Shown here: positions 27,387 to 36,582 of the stretch, piece by piece
Layout: each line of letters opens with the position of its first letter
Position numbering within the stretch: position 1 is the stretch's first letter
From: Pirellulaceae bacterium
Lineage (GTDB): Bacteria > Planctomycetota > Planctomycetia > Pirellulales > Pirellulaceae
NCBI GenBank assembly: GCA_019636375.1
Contig: JAHBXS010000004.1
Span: 124,001-188,000 of the forward strand
Length of the DNA: 64,000 bases
Direction: 5' to 3'
The notes under the pieces: generated by a model
Databases searched by the model: none
Told to the model about the DNA's origin: nothing
The model's input: only the letters and a program-made list of their open reading frames with translations
Translations under genes and position numbers: made by a program

Positions 27387-29926
27387 TGGCGATGAACAAG
27401 CGAACGGAGTTAATGAGCCCCGCAGGCGACTGGCCGCAATTAAACGCGGCGATTGAGGCGGGGGCCGATGCGGTCTACTTTGGGCTGCCCCATTTTTCTG
27501 CGCGAGCAAAGGTCGGTTTCCAACTCGCCGAACTGCCGACAATCATGGACCACCTGCATCGCCGAGGAGTCAAGGGCTATATCACCTTCAACACCCTCGT
27601 CTTCGATAGTGAGATCGCCATTGCCGAGCAAGCGATCATGGAGCTGGCCGCTGCCAACGTCGATGCCCTGATCGTCCAAGATGTCGGCATCGCCCGTTTG
27701 ATTCGGGACATCGCACCAGAATTGACGATTCACGGCAGCACGCAAATGTCCATCACGAGCGCCGAAGGTGCCGAACTGGCCGCCGAGTTGGGATGCTCGC
27801 GAGTGGTTCTGGCTCGTGAACTTGAACTCGCCGATATTCGACGAATCGCCGCTCAGACCAGCGTCGAACTTGAGACGTTTATCCACGGGGCCTTGTGCGT
27901 CTCCTATTCGGGGCAATGTTTTTCGAGCGAGGCCTGGGGAGGTCGCAGCGCGAATCGCGGCCAATGCGCGCAGGCTTGTCGGTTGGATTACGAGTTGGTT
28001 GTGGATGGAAAGACCCGCGAGTTGGGAGCGAATCGATACCTGCTGTCCCCAGGCGACTTGATGGCCCTGGACTACATCCCGCAATTGGTGGATGCGGGAA
28101 TTTCCTGTTTGAAGATCGAGGGCCGCTACAAAAACGCTGAGTATGTGTGGCTAACCACACGGGCCTACCGCCAGGCACTCGACGATGCTTTTGCAAATCG
28201 TCCACTATCGGTCACCGAGTCCGACCGGCAAGACCTCGAACAAATCTATTCAAGAGGACTCGGCCCTTATTTCATCAGCGGCATCAACCATCAACAAGTC
28301 GTCGATGGTCGTGCTCCTCGACATCGAGGCGTGTTCCTCGGCAAGGTCACTCAGGTGCAACGCGAATCGGTAATCGTGGAAGGGACCCAGGCGATCTATC
28401 GCGGCGATGGACTCGTGTTCGATGCTGCTGACCGCCGGACAATCGACGGCGTCGAACCAGGCGGATTCGTATACGATGTTAGTGAAGTCGGAACCATTCA
28501 ACGACTTGTGACTTTGGGTCGCCAAGAATCTTTGCAGCGTCAAGTCCAGCCGGGCGATTGGGTGTGGCGGACCCTCGACCCGCGTCTTGAAAAGCGGCTA
28601 CGGTCACAACTTGAAAAAGAGCAACCAACCAGAACTGACCCGCTGAATTTCGATTTGGATCTCCGAGTTGGGGAGCCTCTAAAAATCACGGCTTCAATCC
28701 CTCAAGGAATCTCGGTGACGCACCACTCTACGGAACTATTAGCCGAAGCTGAACGCAAAGGGGCGACGGTTGATTCGCTTCGCGACCAGCTAGATCGCCT
28801 TGGCGGAACGCCGTTTCACTTGGGAGAGATGACCGCCTCGATTGCTGGAAGCGTGTTTGTTCCGGCAAGCCTATTGAACCGCTTGCGTCGCGAAGTCGTC
28901 GAGAAAATCGAGCGGGCTCGGATCGCTCGCCCAACGCTGCAAACTCGTATGGTGGCTGAAAAGAAGTTGGAAGAAGTAAGCGAACGGTTTTCAATCGCAC
29001 CCTTACCCTCTAACGAATCGACGCCGCAAATTCACTTGCTTGTCCGTACTCCCGAGCAGCTCGCCGGAGCAATTGCCGCTCGGCCAGACTCGATCACTCT
29101 CGACTACTTAGAGCTTTACGGCTTGCGTACTTCTGTTGTCCAAGTCCAAGCGGCGGGGATTCGCTGCCGAGTCGCGAGTCCAAGAGTTCTCAAACCAAGC
29201 GAGCAAAAGGTGACACGATTCTTGCTGTCACTCGAGGTCGACATTTTGGTGCGGAGTGGCGGACTGTTGCACGATCTCCGCAAACGGCCACAGAATGGAG
29301 ACCATCACAGTGAGGAGATTCGCTTAGATGGCGACTTCAGTCTCAACGCCGCCAATGCCCTGAGCTGCGCGACCTATTTGGACCTCGGGCTCAATCGAAT
29401 CGCACCGACGTATGACCTCAACGCCAAACAAATCGTTGATCTTGCCGCGCGGATCGAACCGCGAAGGTTGGAAGTTGTCGTGTTGCAGCACCTTCCCATC
29501 TTCCACATGGAGCATTGCGTATTTTGTCGTTTTTTGAGTACCGGGACCGACAGTTCCAATTGCGGGCATCCGTGCGAAAAGCATCGTTTGGCCGTCCGCG
29601 ATTCGTCGGGGCGGGAGCATCCCGTGATGGCTGATGTCGGCTGTCGGAATACCGTCTTTAATTCCGAAATGCAATCAGCCGCCGATTTCTTGGATGACTT
29701 GCGTGGAGCCGGGATTTGCAATTTTCGTTTGGAGTTTGTCCACCAAACGGCAGATGACGTCATGAAAAGCACTGAAGCATTCAAGAACTTTTTGCAGGGT
29801 CGTTCCTCAACGTCGCAACTCGCCGCCGTCTGGAACGAAATCAATCGTTTTGGGACAACCCAAGGGAGCTTTTTTGTCCCTCGCACCGACAAGGGGCCAT
29901 TGATTCAACTCGGCCGCTCGTCGTAA
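27386..29926 (+). CDS. U32-family peptidase, long form with DUF3656-like region
   Basis: 846 residues from the ATG that overlaps the previous stop (a GTG three bases earlier is also in frame). The U32 domain covers about residues 1-300: ELMSPAGDWPQLNAAIEAGADAVYFG, TFIHGALCVSYSGQC and the Cys-rich block ANRGQCAQACRLDYEL. The following several hundred residues fit the DUF3656 region seen in the long RlhA-type members, which take part in 23S rRNA hydroxylation in E. coli. A second Cys cluster near the end (HCVFCRF, NCGHPC) completes a likely metal-cluster site. A role in RNA modification is more likely than proteolysis, by analogy. Confidence 0.85.
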   Translation: MAMNKRTELMSPAGDWPQLNAAIEAGADAVYFGLPHFSARAKVGFQLAELPTIMDHLHRRGVKGYITFNTLVFDSEIAIAEQAIMELAAANVDALIVQDVGIARLIRDIAPELTIHGSTQMSITSAEGAELAAELGCSRVVLARELELADIRRIAAQTSVELETFIHGALCVSYSGQCFSSEAWGGRSANRGQCAQACRLDYELVVDGKTRELGANRYLLSPGDLMALDYIPQLVDAGISCLKIEGRYKNAEYVWLTTRAYRQALDDAFANRPLSVTESDRQDLEQIYSRGLGPYFISGINHQQVVDGRAPRHRGVFLGKVTQVQRESVIVEGTQAIYRGDGLVFDAADRRTIDGVEPGGFVYDVSEVGTIQRLVTLGRQESLQRQVQPGDWVWRTLDPRLEKRLRSQLEKEQPTRTDPLNFDLDLRVGEPLKITASIPQGISVTHHSTELLAEAERKGATVDSLRDQLDRLGGTPFHLGEMTASIAGSVFVPASLLNRLRREVVEKIERARIARPTLQTRMVAEKKLEEVSERFSIAPLPSNESTPQIHLLVRTPEQLAGAIAARPDSITLDYLELYGLRTSVVQVQAAGIRCRVASPRVLKPSEQKVTRFLLSLEVDILVRSGGLLHDLRKRPQNGDHHSEEIRLDGDFSLNAANALSCATYLDLGLNRIAPTYDLNAKQIVDLAARIEPRRLEVVVLQHLPIFHMEHCVFCRFLSTGTDSSNCGHPCEKHRLAVRDSSGREHPVMADVGCRNTVFNSEMQSAADFLDDLRGAGICNFRLEFVHQTADDVMKSTEAFKNFLQGRSSTSQLAAVWNEINRFGTTQGSFFVPRTDKGPLIQLGRSS

Positions 29927-29999
29927 ACAAAGGGCGTAACCGTTCGCAAAACAGGTCGTTTCTAATCAACCATTGAAGTTGAAGTTGAATCCTATATCC

Positions 30000-30076
30000 A
30001 AACCTAAACCTAAACCTAAACCTAAACCTAAACCTAAACCCAAACTTAAACTTAAACTTAAACTTAAAACCTAAAC
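30000..30076. repeat. Hexanucleotide tandem repeat (AAACCT/AAACTT)
   Basis: About six copies of AAACCT, one AAACCC, four copies of AAACTT, and degenerate units after that. It lies between the 3' ends of the convergent U32 peptidase and SGNH hydrolase genes. Confidence 0.95.
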
Positions 30077-30120
30077 CACTGCCGCATCCTCACTCCTCTA
30101 ACAATACCGTGGATGCCCCC

Positions 30121-30867
30121 CTATTTTGCGGTCGAAGATTTCAAAGCTTCGGTAATTGCCTCGACAGCCGCCTCAGCGACAAAAGCATTCCCTGCTTCAT
30201 TGAAATGAACACCATCTCTGGTCAAAATCCCGGCCTCTTTGTTATCTGGGTTATTCTGCTCGAGATGTCCGATAAATTGTTTCCGCAGGTCACACAGTGT
30301 TGCACCGGTCTCTTGAGCGACCGAGCGACTGATCGCAGCGTATTCGTCGAGCATGGTGTCGAGCGGATTGAAGCCAGCGGACTTTTCGCCAATTGAATTG
30401 GGGGTACACAAGACGACTTTGGCATTGGTGCGAGTGATTTTTTCAATCACTTCCCGCAGACCCGCCTCGTATTGATCCTTCGGCGTGCCGTTTCCAGAAT
30501 TGCTGTGCCAGACGTCGTTAATTCCGATATGGATGAAGACAAGCGTCGGACTCTTCGAGAGGACGTCGCGTTCAAGTCGTTGTTGCAAGTCTGGCACTTT
30601 ATTGCCACTGATGCCTGCGAACACGAAGGTTGCGTTCAGGTCCGGGCGATTCTGTTCGATAGCGTCCGCAATTAAACGGCAGAAGCCACCCGGTTTGCCC
30701 CCTTCCTCAACAATCGAAGCCCCCAGAAAAGCGATGACTTCGTTTTGTCGAAGCGGCGAATCGCCCTGGACCAACTTCGAAATCCCCTCCGTTTGTGCCG
30801 GCACCAATGTCGGCAGCAACAAAATCAACAACGTCAGGGTTTGACAAAATACCTTCGAGTAAATCAC
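30121..30867 (-). CDS. Secreted SGNH/GDSL-type hydrolase
   Basis: 248 residues with a signal peptide (to about 25, LVPAQ). SGNH blocks: the nucleophile Ser sits in AFLGASIVEEGG, where GAS replaces the usual GDS; Gly in FAGISGNKV; Asn in IHIGINDVWHS; and Asp/His in TRDGVHFNEAGNAFVAEA. All four catalytic and oxyanion positions are present. It probably deacylates a carbohydrate in the periplasm, like the esterase domain of the sulfatase fusion at 14.8 kb. No neighbours share its transcript. Confidence 0.88.
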   Translation of the reverse strand: MIYSKVFCQTLTLLILLLPTLVPAQTEGISKLVQGDSPLRQNEVIAFLGASIVEEGGKPGGFCRLIADAIEQNRPDLNATFVFAGISGNKVPDLQQRLERDVLSKSPTLVFIHIGINDVWHSNSGNGTPKDQYEAGLREVIEKITRTNAKVVLCTPNSIGEKSAGFNPLDTMLDEYAAISRSVAQETGATLCDLRKQFIGHLEQNNPDNKEAGILTRDGVHFNEAGNAFVAEAAVEAITEALKSSTAK

Positions 30868-31164
30868 AGCGGCTCCAGATGAGTTGGCAAATTACGAAAC
30901 AAAGACTTTTAGCCGTATTGATTATGGCACAACTCGCTGGACATTTCTCGTCGCTCGCCGTTTTACAGCATTCTGATACTTGGCCTAATCCCGTAAACGC
31001 GGAGATTTTCCCACTCAATGCACCTTGGCTTGTCCGGGTGAGGTTTCCGTTTCTTGTTACATCGCATGGTTTTCGCAATCGTAAAGCCTTCGGTTTAACC
31101 GGCTGATAATTCAGTTTTCCGATTTTTTGACTCCACGGCGCTGTCATGGAAATTAAAAGAGCCC
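30868..31164. other. Spacer upstream of the SGNH gene
   Basis: About 300 bases; minus-strand promoter of the SGNH hydrolase expected. I see no gene. Confidence 0.35.
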
Positions 31165-31705
31165 CATCAAAAATCACAAACGACATCCGCTATCCAAATT
31201 TGCCCATCAAACCACGCGCATCATCTTTTACCCAACATCTTTTACCAACACGAGCCCACCTGAAATCGTCACATCAAAAATCACAAAGGACATCCGCTCC
31301 CCAAATTTACCTAACAAATCACGCGCAACATCTTTTACCCAACATCTTTTACCAATAAAAGGCCAACCTGAAATCGTCACATCAAAAATCACAAAGGACA
31401 TCCGCTCCCCAAATTTACCTAACAAATCACGCGCATCATCTTTTACCCAACATCTTTTACCAATAAAAGGCCAACCTGAAATCGTCACATCAAAAATCAC
31501 AAAGGACATCCGCTCCCCAAATTTACCTAACAAATCACGCGCAACATCTTTTACCCAACATCTTTTACCAACAAAAGCCAACCTGAAATCGTCCCATCAA
31601 AAATCACAAACGACATCCGCTCCCCAAATTTACCTAACAAATCACGCGCAACATCTTTTACCCAACATCTTTTACCAACAATAGCCCGCCTGAAATCGTC
31701 CCTTC
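31165..31705. repeat. Five tandem copies of a 107/108-bp repeat
   Basis: Units start at about 31165, 31272, 31380, 31488 and 31595, each beginning CATCAAAAATCACAAA. Periods are 107, 108, 108 and 107; a degenerate sixth start lies at 31702. Each unit contains two near copies of CATCTTTTAC. The middle copies are nearly identical and the first is diverged. The minus strand can be read as a 36-residue repeating peptide in the 108-bp units, but the 107-bp units break that frame. Confidence 0.95.
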
Positions 31706-31741
31706 AAAAATCCAGCCCAGCCTCATCATCAGTTATCATTT

Positions 31742-31768
31742 TTGGTAAAAGATGTTGGGTAAAAGATG
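31742..31768. repeat. Inverted 27-bp segment closing the tandem array
   Basis: These 27 bases are the exact reverse complement of 31652-31678 inside the last tandem unit and of the equivalent parts of the other units. They could form a 27-bp stem with a loop of about 63 bases. Confidence 0.9.
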
Positions 31769-32503
31769 CCCATGCTCGAAAGCGTCACCAAAATTCGCGA
31801 GCCTTTTTAGCCATTCACAACAACCATCCGGCCTGGATTCTCAAAACCACTCACCCGCCCGACTCAAGGCGTCAAAATAGGCTACACCCGTCTACCTAAT
31901 CTCCACAACTAGACAAACGGACCCGGCATCGAATTGGACCGATCAATCATCCCTTTACTGCAATGGCCAATTTCAGATTACGGACTCCCTTTCGTTTCTC
32001 ATCCTTCGTCATCGGTGATCCTAATTCCATCATCGCTCTCTCTATTCCCGAACTCCCTCTACACGGAATCGCAGTAATCCCGCTCGCAATACTTGCCGTA
32101 CTTACCCCAGTTCGCCACCGCGGCCCGCTGACATCCTGGCGGTCATCCGGGACCGCAGGCGTCCCGCCTGCCGATTTTTTTCCCCGCTCACCACCCCAAT
32201 AGGTGCTGCCCCTAGAAACGTCCGACTTTAAATCCGCTAACAATTCCCTGCACAAAACTCCCCCATTTCCAAACCTTCTTCCGCCAGCTTCCACCTCCCC
32301 GCCCTCCAGCGCTTCAATACAGGAATATCCGCACAATCCGAGCTTTTTCCAAAACCAACTTGTTGACTGAGTATTAAAATTTATCTAAACTCTAGCCAAG
32401 GTTATAGCCGTGTTTTATCCACTTATCACGCGCTAGCCGATGAAAATTACAAGTTATTTTTATTGGCACGGATGCATAAACAACTACCCGTATAGGTTTG
32501 CGA
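31769..32503. other. Gene-free region with one terminator-like hairpin
   Basis: More than 700 bases without a convincing gene. The 129-codon minus frame at 31947-32336 covers a common non-coding motif (AGGTPAVP when translated). A perfect 7-bp hairpin at 32155-32171 followed by seven T (32175-32181) looks like a plus-strand terminator. Confidence 0.5.
32155..32181 (+). terminator. Terminator-like hairpin
   Basis: GCAGGCG pairs with CGCCTGC around a TCC loop, followed three bases later by T7. No gene lies directly upstream, so it may insulate the DUF4062 gene instead. Confidence 0.4.
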
Positions 32504-33580
32504 ATGGCTCGTCCCCGTGTCTTTGTCAGCTCGACGTTTTACGACCTCAAACACGTCCGATCGTCACTCGACATCTTCATCGACTCTCTCGGGTACGATT
32601 CGATCCTTTCCGAAAAGGGTGACATTGCGTACTCGCATGAAGTTCCGCTTGACGAGTCTTGTTACCGAGAGGTATCCACGGCAGACATATTCGTTCTCGT
32701 TATCGGCGGGCGATATGGGTCATCAGCGAGTCGGGAAATGCGCGATCCATCGAAACTGTTCTTTGATCGCTATGAGAGTGTGACAAAGCTTGAGCATGAC
32801 GAAGCCGTAAAAAGAGATATTCCGATCTACATCTTGGTGGAATCTCCGGTTTATGCCGAATACCAAACCTACCTTAGGAACAAAGACTCAAAGAGCATTT
32901 CATACGCCCATGTCGACTCGGTCAACGTTTTCATTCTATTGGAAGAAATACTAAATCGACGTCGCAACAATCCGGTAAAGACGTTTGAGCGATTTTCAGA
33001 CATTGAGTCATGGCTGCGCGAGCAATGGGCTGGTCTATTCCGCGAGTTCCTCCACCGAACTTCAAGTCAACAGCAGATTGCAGCACTGACTGACCAGGTG
33101 GCAGCCCTTCAGGAAGTGTCTGGAACACTGAAGCGTTATCTCGAGGCCGTCGTGACCAAATTGTCTCCCGACGCCTCCGCCGCTTTGATCAGGCAAGAAG
33201 AAACACGACTGTCTGAGCTAAAAGCACTGAATGAGTTGCGTGACAATAATTGGATGAAACATACGCTTCGGATGACTCGCTTGCATTCCGAATCAGGCAT
33301 GTCGCTGGAGGACGTTCGCGACGCAATAGCAAGATCAAAGTCTTTCGTTGACTTCGGAACTCAGATCAACGATGCGCTAGGCAGCGAAACAATTGGTGCA
33401 GATTTGGCGGATATACTTAATCATTCCGAGCGTGCTCGAAAAGATTTCAACGATGTTCGCATCGTCCTTGGCCTTCCTCCTTTGAATTGCCAAAAAGAAG
33501 AAGATATGTCCGCAACGATCTCGGTGGCGGCAAAAAAGAAACGGAAGTCTAATGACAAAGATCAGGAATTGGCTGAGTGA
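32504..33580 (+). CDS. DUF4062 domain protein
   Basis: 358 residues from the ATG giving MARPRVFVSSTFYDLKHVR. Residues 1-90 carry the DUF4062 signature (VFVSSTFYDL, a Glu-rich loop, STADIFVLVIGGRYGS), a Rossmann-like fold related to TIR domains that is common as the N-terminal effector of NLR/STAND-type and other defence proteins. Residues about 190-235 form a probable coiled coil. The rest is alpha-helical with no NTPase motif, and the C-terminus is basic (KKKRKSNDKD). A nucleotide-hydrolysing or signalling role is inference. It opens the accessory island. Confidence 0.8.
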   Translation: MARPRVFVSSTFYDLKHVRSSLDIFIDSLGYDSILSEKGDIAYSHEVPLDESCYREVSTADIFVLVIGGRYGSSASREMRDPSKLFFDRYESVTKLEHDEAVKRDIPIYILVESPVYAEYQTYLRNKDSKSISYAHVDSVNVFILLEEILNRRRNNPVKTFERFSDIESWLREQWAGLFREFLHRTSSQQQIAALTDQVAALQEVSGTLKRYLEAVVTKLSPDASAALIRQEETRLSELKALNELRDNNWMKHTLRMTRLHSESGMSLEDVRDAIARSKSFVDFGTQINDALGSETIGADLADILNHSERARKDFNDVRIVLGLPPLNCQKEEDMSATISVAAKKKRKSNDKDQELAE

Positions 33581-33598
33581 TTTCAGCAAATAATAACA

Positions 33599-34030
33599 AT
33601 CGGGATAGGGGCCCAGATTGCTCTGAGGCCTCTCCCTCACCACCCAACATGCGGGTCCGCACTAGGCGGTTCGTCCCTTCGAAGCAAGTTTGATCCATAT
33701 CTCTTCCAGACTAACCAGTCCCAACTGCTTGAGGTAAACCAGCGGCAAGGCCATGTGCCGGCTTTGCTCGATGACGTTTCTGTTCGTAGCCTCGCAGCTT
33801 TGGCGTGAAGATGTCCGGGTGGCGAGGGCCGATATCGGATGAACCGATGGTCAGCGACAAACCTGGGGTTTAAGCACGTCTTCGCAGGCTTTTTCCCCAC
33901 GGTTCGTCGCCTCCCCGCAGTTGCCTTCGCCTAGACCTTTCAAATGTCTGGTTACATTTGGTATACTGTAATTCAAGCAATTCCGATTTTCGTACAGGGG
34001 GCTTGCACCCCACAAGTTCACACCTATGCC
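33599..34030 (-). mobile_element. Group II intron remnant without reverse transcriptase
   Basis: On the minus strand, 33670-33639 folds like a group II intron domain V and is followed by a domain VI-like stretch ending CTATCCCGAT at 33599, a typical intron 3' end. Further upstream, up to about 34030, are short motifs (GTGCAAGCCCCCTGTACG) that resemble a 5' domain I. A stretch of about 40 codons before domain V (HMALPLVYLKQLGLVSLEEI) could be a protein C-terminus. No reverse transcriptase fits in the space, so this is a deleted or ORF-less intron. Boundaries other than the 3' end are guesses. Confidence 0.4.
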
Positions 34031-34155
34031 GGGCATACCGCTCGACCGGAGCGGCGGTTTAGAATGCAATGTGCTTTTAAAAATTGGTTGGCTGCCGCTC
34101 GGTCAAATCTAACGTTAATTCCCATAAATGTTGAATCCGAACACCAAAAACTTCA

Positions 34156-34992
34156 ATGCCATCGATTGAATATAGTCTTTTTCGTGCCAAGATGATTCGC
34201 TCGCCACAACAGTCATTCCTACATGATGACTTTACTCCGCGTCAGATTTTCGAATTCGCTTTGAAAGAGCGACCTTCATCTAAATTAAACGTCGGTCGAA
34301 CATGGCACATTGGCAATATTAAAGAATTCGGGCCAGACTCTGGATATTTCGCGTTTGGACGGACCACGCGGGCCACAAATACAAAGTTTGATGATGAAAC
34401 GGGCAATTTCGTTAATGAGGATTTCCAGACCAGTCCTTACACCCACGTCGTTTTCAACTCAAAAATAGGCTTTCTAGGGATCGCACATAACCATCGGCTG
34501 GCGAGGAGTGCCATCGGAATTTCGAAAAAGCTGCAGTTGGTCCTCGGGCAAACTGGCGTGGTTCGCTCAAATGATGTCGAAGTTGTGATTTCCCCTATTT
34601 CTGACCCGCAAAGTTTCCTCAATACAATCGCAAACGCTTATCGGGTGATGCGGTTTACCGCGCATTTCACTGGTCCAAACCCTTTTGATGCCGATGAGTA
34701 CTTTCAACGGCCATTGTCGGTTTATGCTGCTTCGGCGAATGCGTCGAAGGGAAAGGCGCAGATTGACGGAGAAAACTTAAGGAAAGAAGTAGTTACTGAG
34801 GTTGCGAGAAGCACTGCAGCCTCGGGCAACAAGGCTTCCGCCCGTGTGAAACGCACCAAGTCACAAGCCCCCGTGACGATCGGATTGAAAGGAGAACCCA
34901 TAAAAAGGCGTTTCGATGAAGATTCGCACGACCCAAAGGCTGTTATTAACGAACTCACAAGCGTATACAAAGAGGTCCGCGTGGATGGATGA
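34156..34992 (+). CDS. Unknown protein paired with the FRG-domain gene
   Basis: 278 residues; another ATG 12 codons in (giving MIRSPQQ) may be the start. I do not recognise a family. The N-terminal two thirds look globular with beta strands (GYFAFGRTTRA, YTHVVFNSKIGFLGIAHN, DVEVVISPISDP). The last third is Lys/Ser/Ala-rich and probably extended (GNKASARVKRTKSQAP). No signal peptide or membrane segment. The 3' end overlaps the FRG gene by eight bases, which means tight translational coupling and argues that the two products work together. Confidence 0.7.
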   Translation: MPSIEYSLFRAKMIRSPQQSFLHDDFTPRQIFEFALKERPSSKLNVGRTWHIGNIKEFGPDSGYFAFGRTTRATNTKFDDETGNFVNEDFQTSPYTHVVFNSKIGFLGIAHNHRLARSAIGISKKLQLVLGQTGVVRSNDVEVVISPISDPQSFLNTIANAYRVMRFTAHFTGPNPFDADEYFQRPLSVYAASANASKGKAQIDGENLRKEVVTEVARSTAASGNKASARVKRTKSQAPVTIGLKGEPIKRRFDEDSHDPKAVINELTSVYKEVRVDG

Positions 34993-35782
34993 GAAGCGAA
35001 TTGAAGACATGTCTCAGCTCATTCAAGAGTTGAATGAATTACCCAACAATTACATCTATCGTGGTCAAGCTGACGCCGCATGGGGAATTAAATCCGCACT
35101 AGAACGAGTCATAGGAAATGGTTGGTCTAAAAAGGCAGCCAAACGGTTTGAGGATTTTTCGCTTCTTCAGTTTCAATCAAAATTTCACCTTTATGACTTG
35201 GAAAACGTACAACCTGACTCCAAGCTTGCGTGGCTTTCCATCATGCAGCACTATGGCGTACCGACCCGTCTTGTCGACTTTACTGAGAGCCCGTACGTCG
35301 CGCTTTATTTTGCGCTCGAAAGCTATTCGCCGCACACGAAGAATGACTTTGCGGTTTACGCGATTGACTACACCGGCGTAATGGATCAATCGCTTGCGGA
35401 AATTAGAACCATGGACAGCGAATTTGTTGAGACACGGGAGTCGTTGCACGAAAATCGCGACCAGATATTTGACGATGTTGTTGATCGATTTTCATACGAT
35501 ATTCTGTGGGTTACGGAGCCAAGACAAATGCACGCTCGATTAGATCGTCAAGCGGGTTCGTTCTTACTATCGGGGAACGGTGGTGTTAAGATTGAAGAGG
35601 TTTTATGTTCAAAGCCGTACCGCAGCGTGGATCGAAAAAAAATCGTGATTTCGAGCAATCTTTATACGTCGGTATTCGCTTTATTGAGAAAAATGAATAT
35701 CACAAGCAAAAGCCTTTATGGAGACCTAGACGGTCTCGCCCGCGCAATTCGTATGGATATGCAAGTTCACGCATCGGTTTAG
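34985..35782 (+). CDS. FRG domain protein
   Basis: 265 residues from the ATG giving MDEKRIEDMSQL, overlapping the upstream gene by eight bases. The FRG domain (named for its Phe/Tyr-Arg-Gly) is seen as NNYIYRGQADAAWGIKSALE and the second core block IMQHYGVPTRLVDFTESPYVALYFALE. FRG proteins are widespread, often beside mobile or defence genes, and have no settled biochemical function. Further conserved features include HARLDRQAGSFLLSG. The pair with an unknown upstream protein inside a TA-rich island makes a defence role possible. Confidence 0.85.
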   Translation: MDEKRIEDMSQLIQELNELPNNYIYRGQADAAWGIKSALERVIGNGWSKKAAKRFEDFSLLQFQSKFHLYDLENVQPDSKLAWLSIMQHYGVPTRLVDFTESPYVALYFALESYSPHTKNDFAVYAIDYTGVMDQSLAEIRTMDSEFVETRESLHENRDQIFDDVVDRFSYDILWVTEPRQMHARLDRQAGSFLLSGNGGVKIEEVLCSKPYRSVDRKKIVISSNLYTSVFALLRKMNITSKSLYGDLDGLARAIRMDMQVHASV

Positions 35783-35828
35783 GCAGATAACCAATAAGAT
35801 TTTGACGACGCGGAGTCGAAGGTCAAGG

Positions 35829-36306
35829 AAATTTAGTGTCATCCATCTTTTTCGGGAGGCAGGCATTCTTTGGGGCGACATGTTCGCGGCTTTGTCGGTC
35901 TTCCGTTTGACGTTCGCCCACTTCCAGGCTTCTTCATTGGTGAAGCATGCGAGGGTCTTGTGTCCCAGGCTGACTGCCAAGTCGTTGATTCAACCCGTTG
36001 GCCCACAGGCTTCCATCACGACGAGGTCGACGGGGTGTTGCTTGAAGTCTGAGGTCGGGTAATTTCTGTCTGCGGCTACGATGAAAAACCCGAATTTTCT
36101 GGTTTTCGTGTCAAACATTCAGCAATCAGTCTTGAATTTCCCGAGATCGAGTGCGAGAATTTTTATGGTTAAGACGTCCTTAGGTTTGGAGTTGGGAAAA
36201 ATTGTGACAGTGTTCGTCAACAGCGATCCGAGATCACGGGCCTGGGTCGCCAGCTTTTAATTCAAAGGCCCCCGCCCTTAACCCAGAACTTACATGGATT
36301 CTTTCG
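35829..36306 (-). pseudogene. IS110-family transposase remnant, copy A
   Basis: Read on the minus strand from about 36165 it gives MKILALDLGKFKTDC, a stop, then MFDTKTRKFGFF, later DLVVMEACG, a stop, INDLAVSLGHKTLACFTNEEAWKWANVKRKTDKA. This is the N-terminal DEDD/RuvC-like domain of an IS110-type transposase with at least two in-frame stops; the C-terminal half is gone. The upstream IS sequence to 36306 is also kept. A second remnant at 38757-39221 is about the same length and orientation. Confidence 0.8.
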
Positions 36307-36357
36307 CGGTGGTAGCACCAGTTCGCGACTTTTCCTTTTTCGACGTACGATTTAACC

Positions 36358-36582
36358 ATGAACAATGCGACAACAATTCCGATCGAAACGTTTACTTTGG
36401 CTGAAAAGCTCCTGTTGATGGAACGTCTTTGGGAAGACCTCTCGAAGCAGCCATCGAGTGTCGCGCCGCCTGACTGGCATGGGGATGTTCTGTCTGCGCG
36501 ACTAGCGGCCGTTAAAGAGGGGCGGACGGAGTTTGTCGACTGGGACGCTGCCAAGGAGCGTCTTAGGAATCGACACAAATGA
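36358..36582 (+). CDS. Addiction-module antitoxin (TIGR02574-like)
   Basis: 74 residues with the typical pattern of the short putative addiction-module component family: LAEKLLLMERLWEDLSKQPS, PPDWHGDVLSARLAAVKEG, DWDAAKERLRNR. Such proteins neutralise RelE/ParE-type toxins encoded just downstream. The stop overlaps the toxin start as ATGA. The partner toxin carries a nonsense codon, so this antitoxin may be an orphan or may cross-protect against the related toxin at 37861. Confidence 0.85.
   Translation: MNNATTIPIETFTLAEKLLLMERLWEDLSKQPSSVAPPDWHGDVLSARLAAVKEGRTEFVDWDAAKERLRNRHK

Noticed and set aside
30000..30076. Telomere-like end
   Set aside because: The hexamer array lies between two intact genes inside the window, so it is not a replicon end.
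31228..31581. 117-codon minus frame with a 36-residue repeat
   Set aside because: It exists only because three tandem units are 108 bp; the 107-bp units break it, and it has no start signal or known motif.
31165..31705. CRISPR array
   Set aside because: The repeats are contiguous 107/108-bp units without unique spacers, and no cas gene is near.
31947..32336. 129-codon minus frame
   Set aside because: It covers a common non-coding motif (AGGTPAVP on translation) and a terminator-like hairpin; no protein family.
33637..33900. 87-codon minus frame
   Set aside because: It crosses the group II intron domain V and has no family likeness; another frame may encode a short protein tail but is not a gene by itself.
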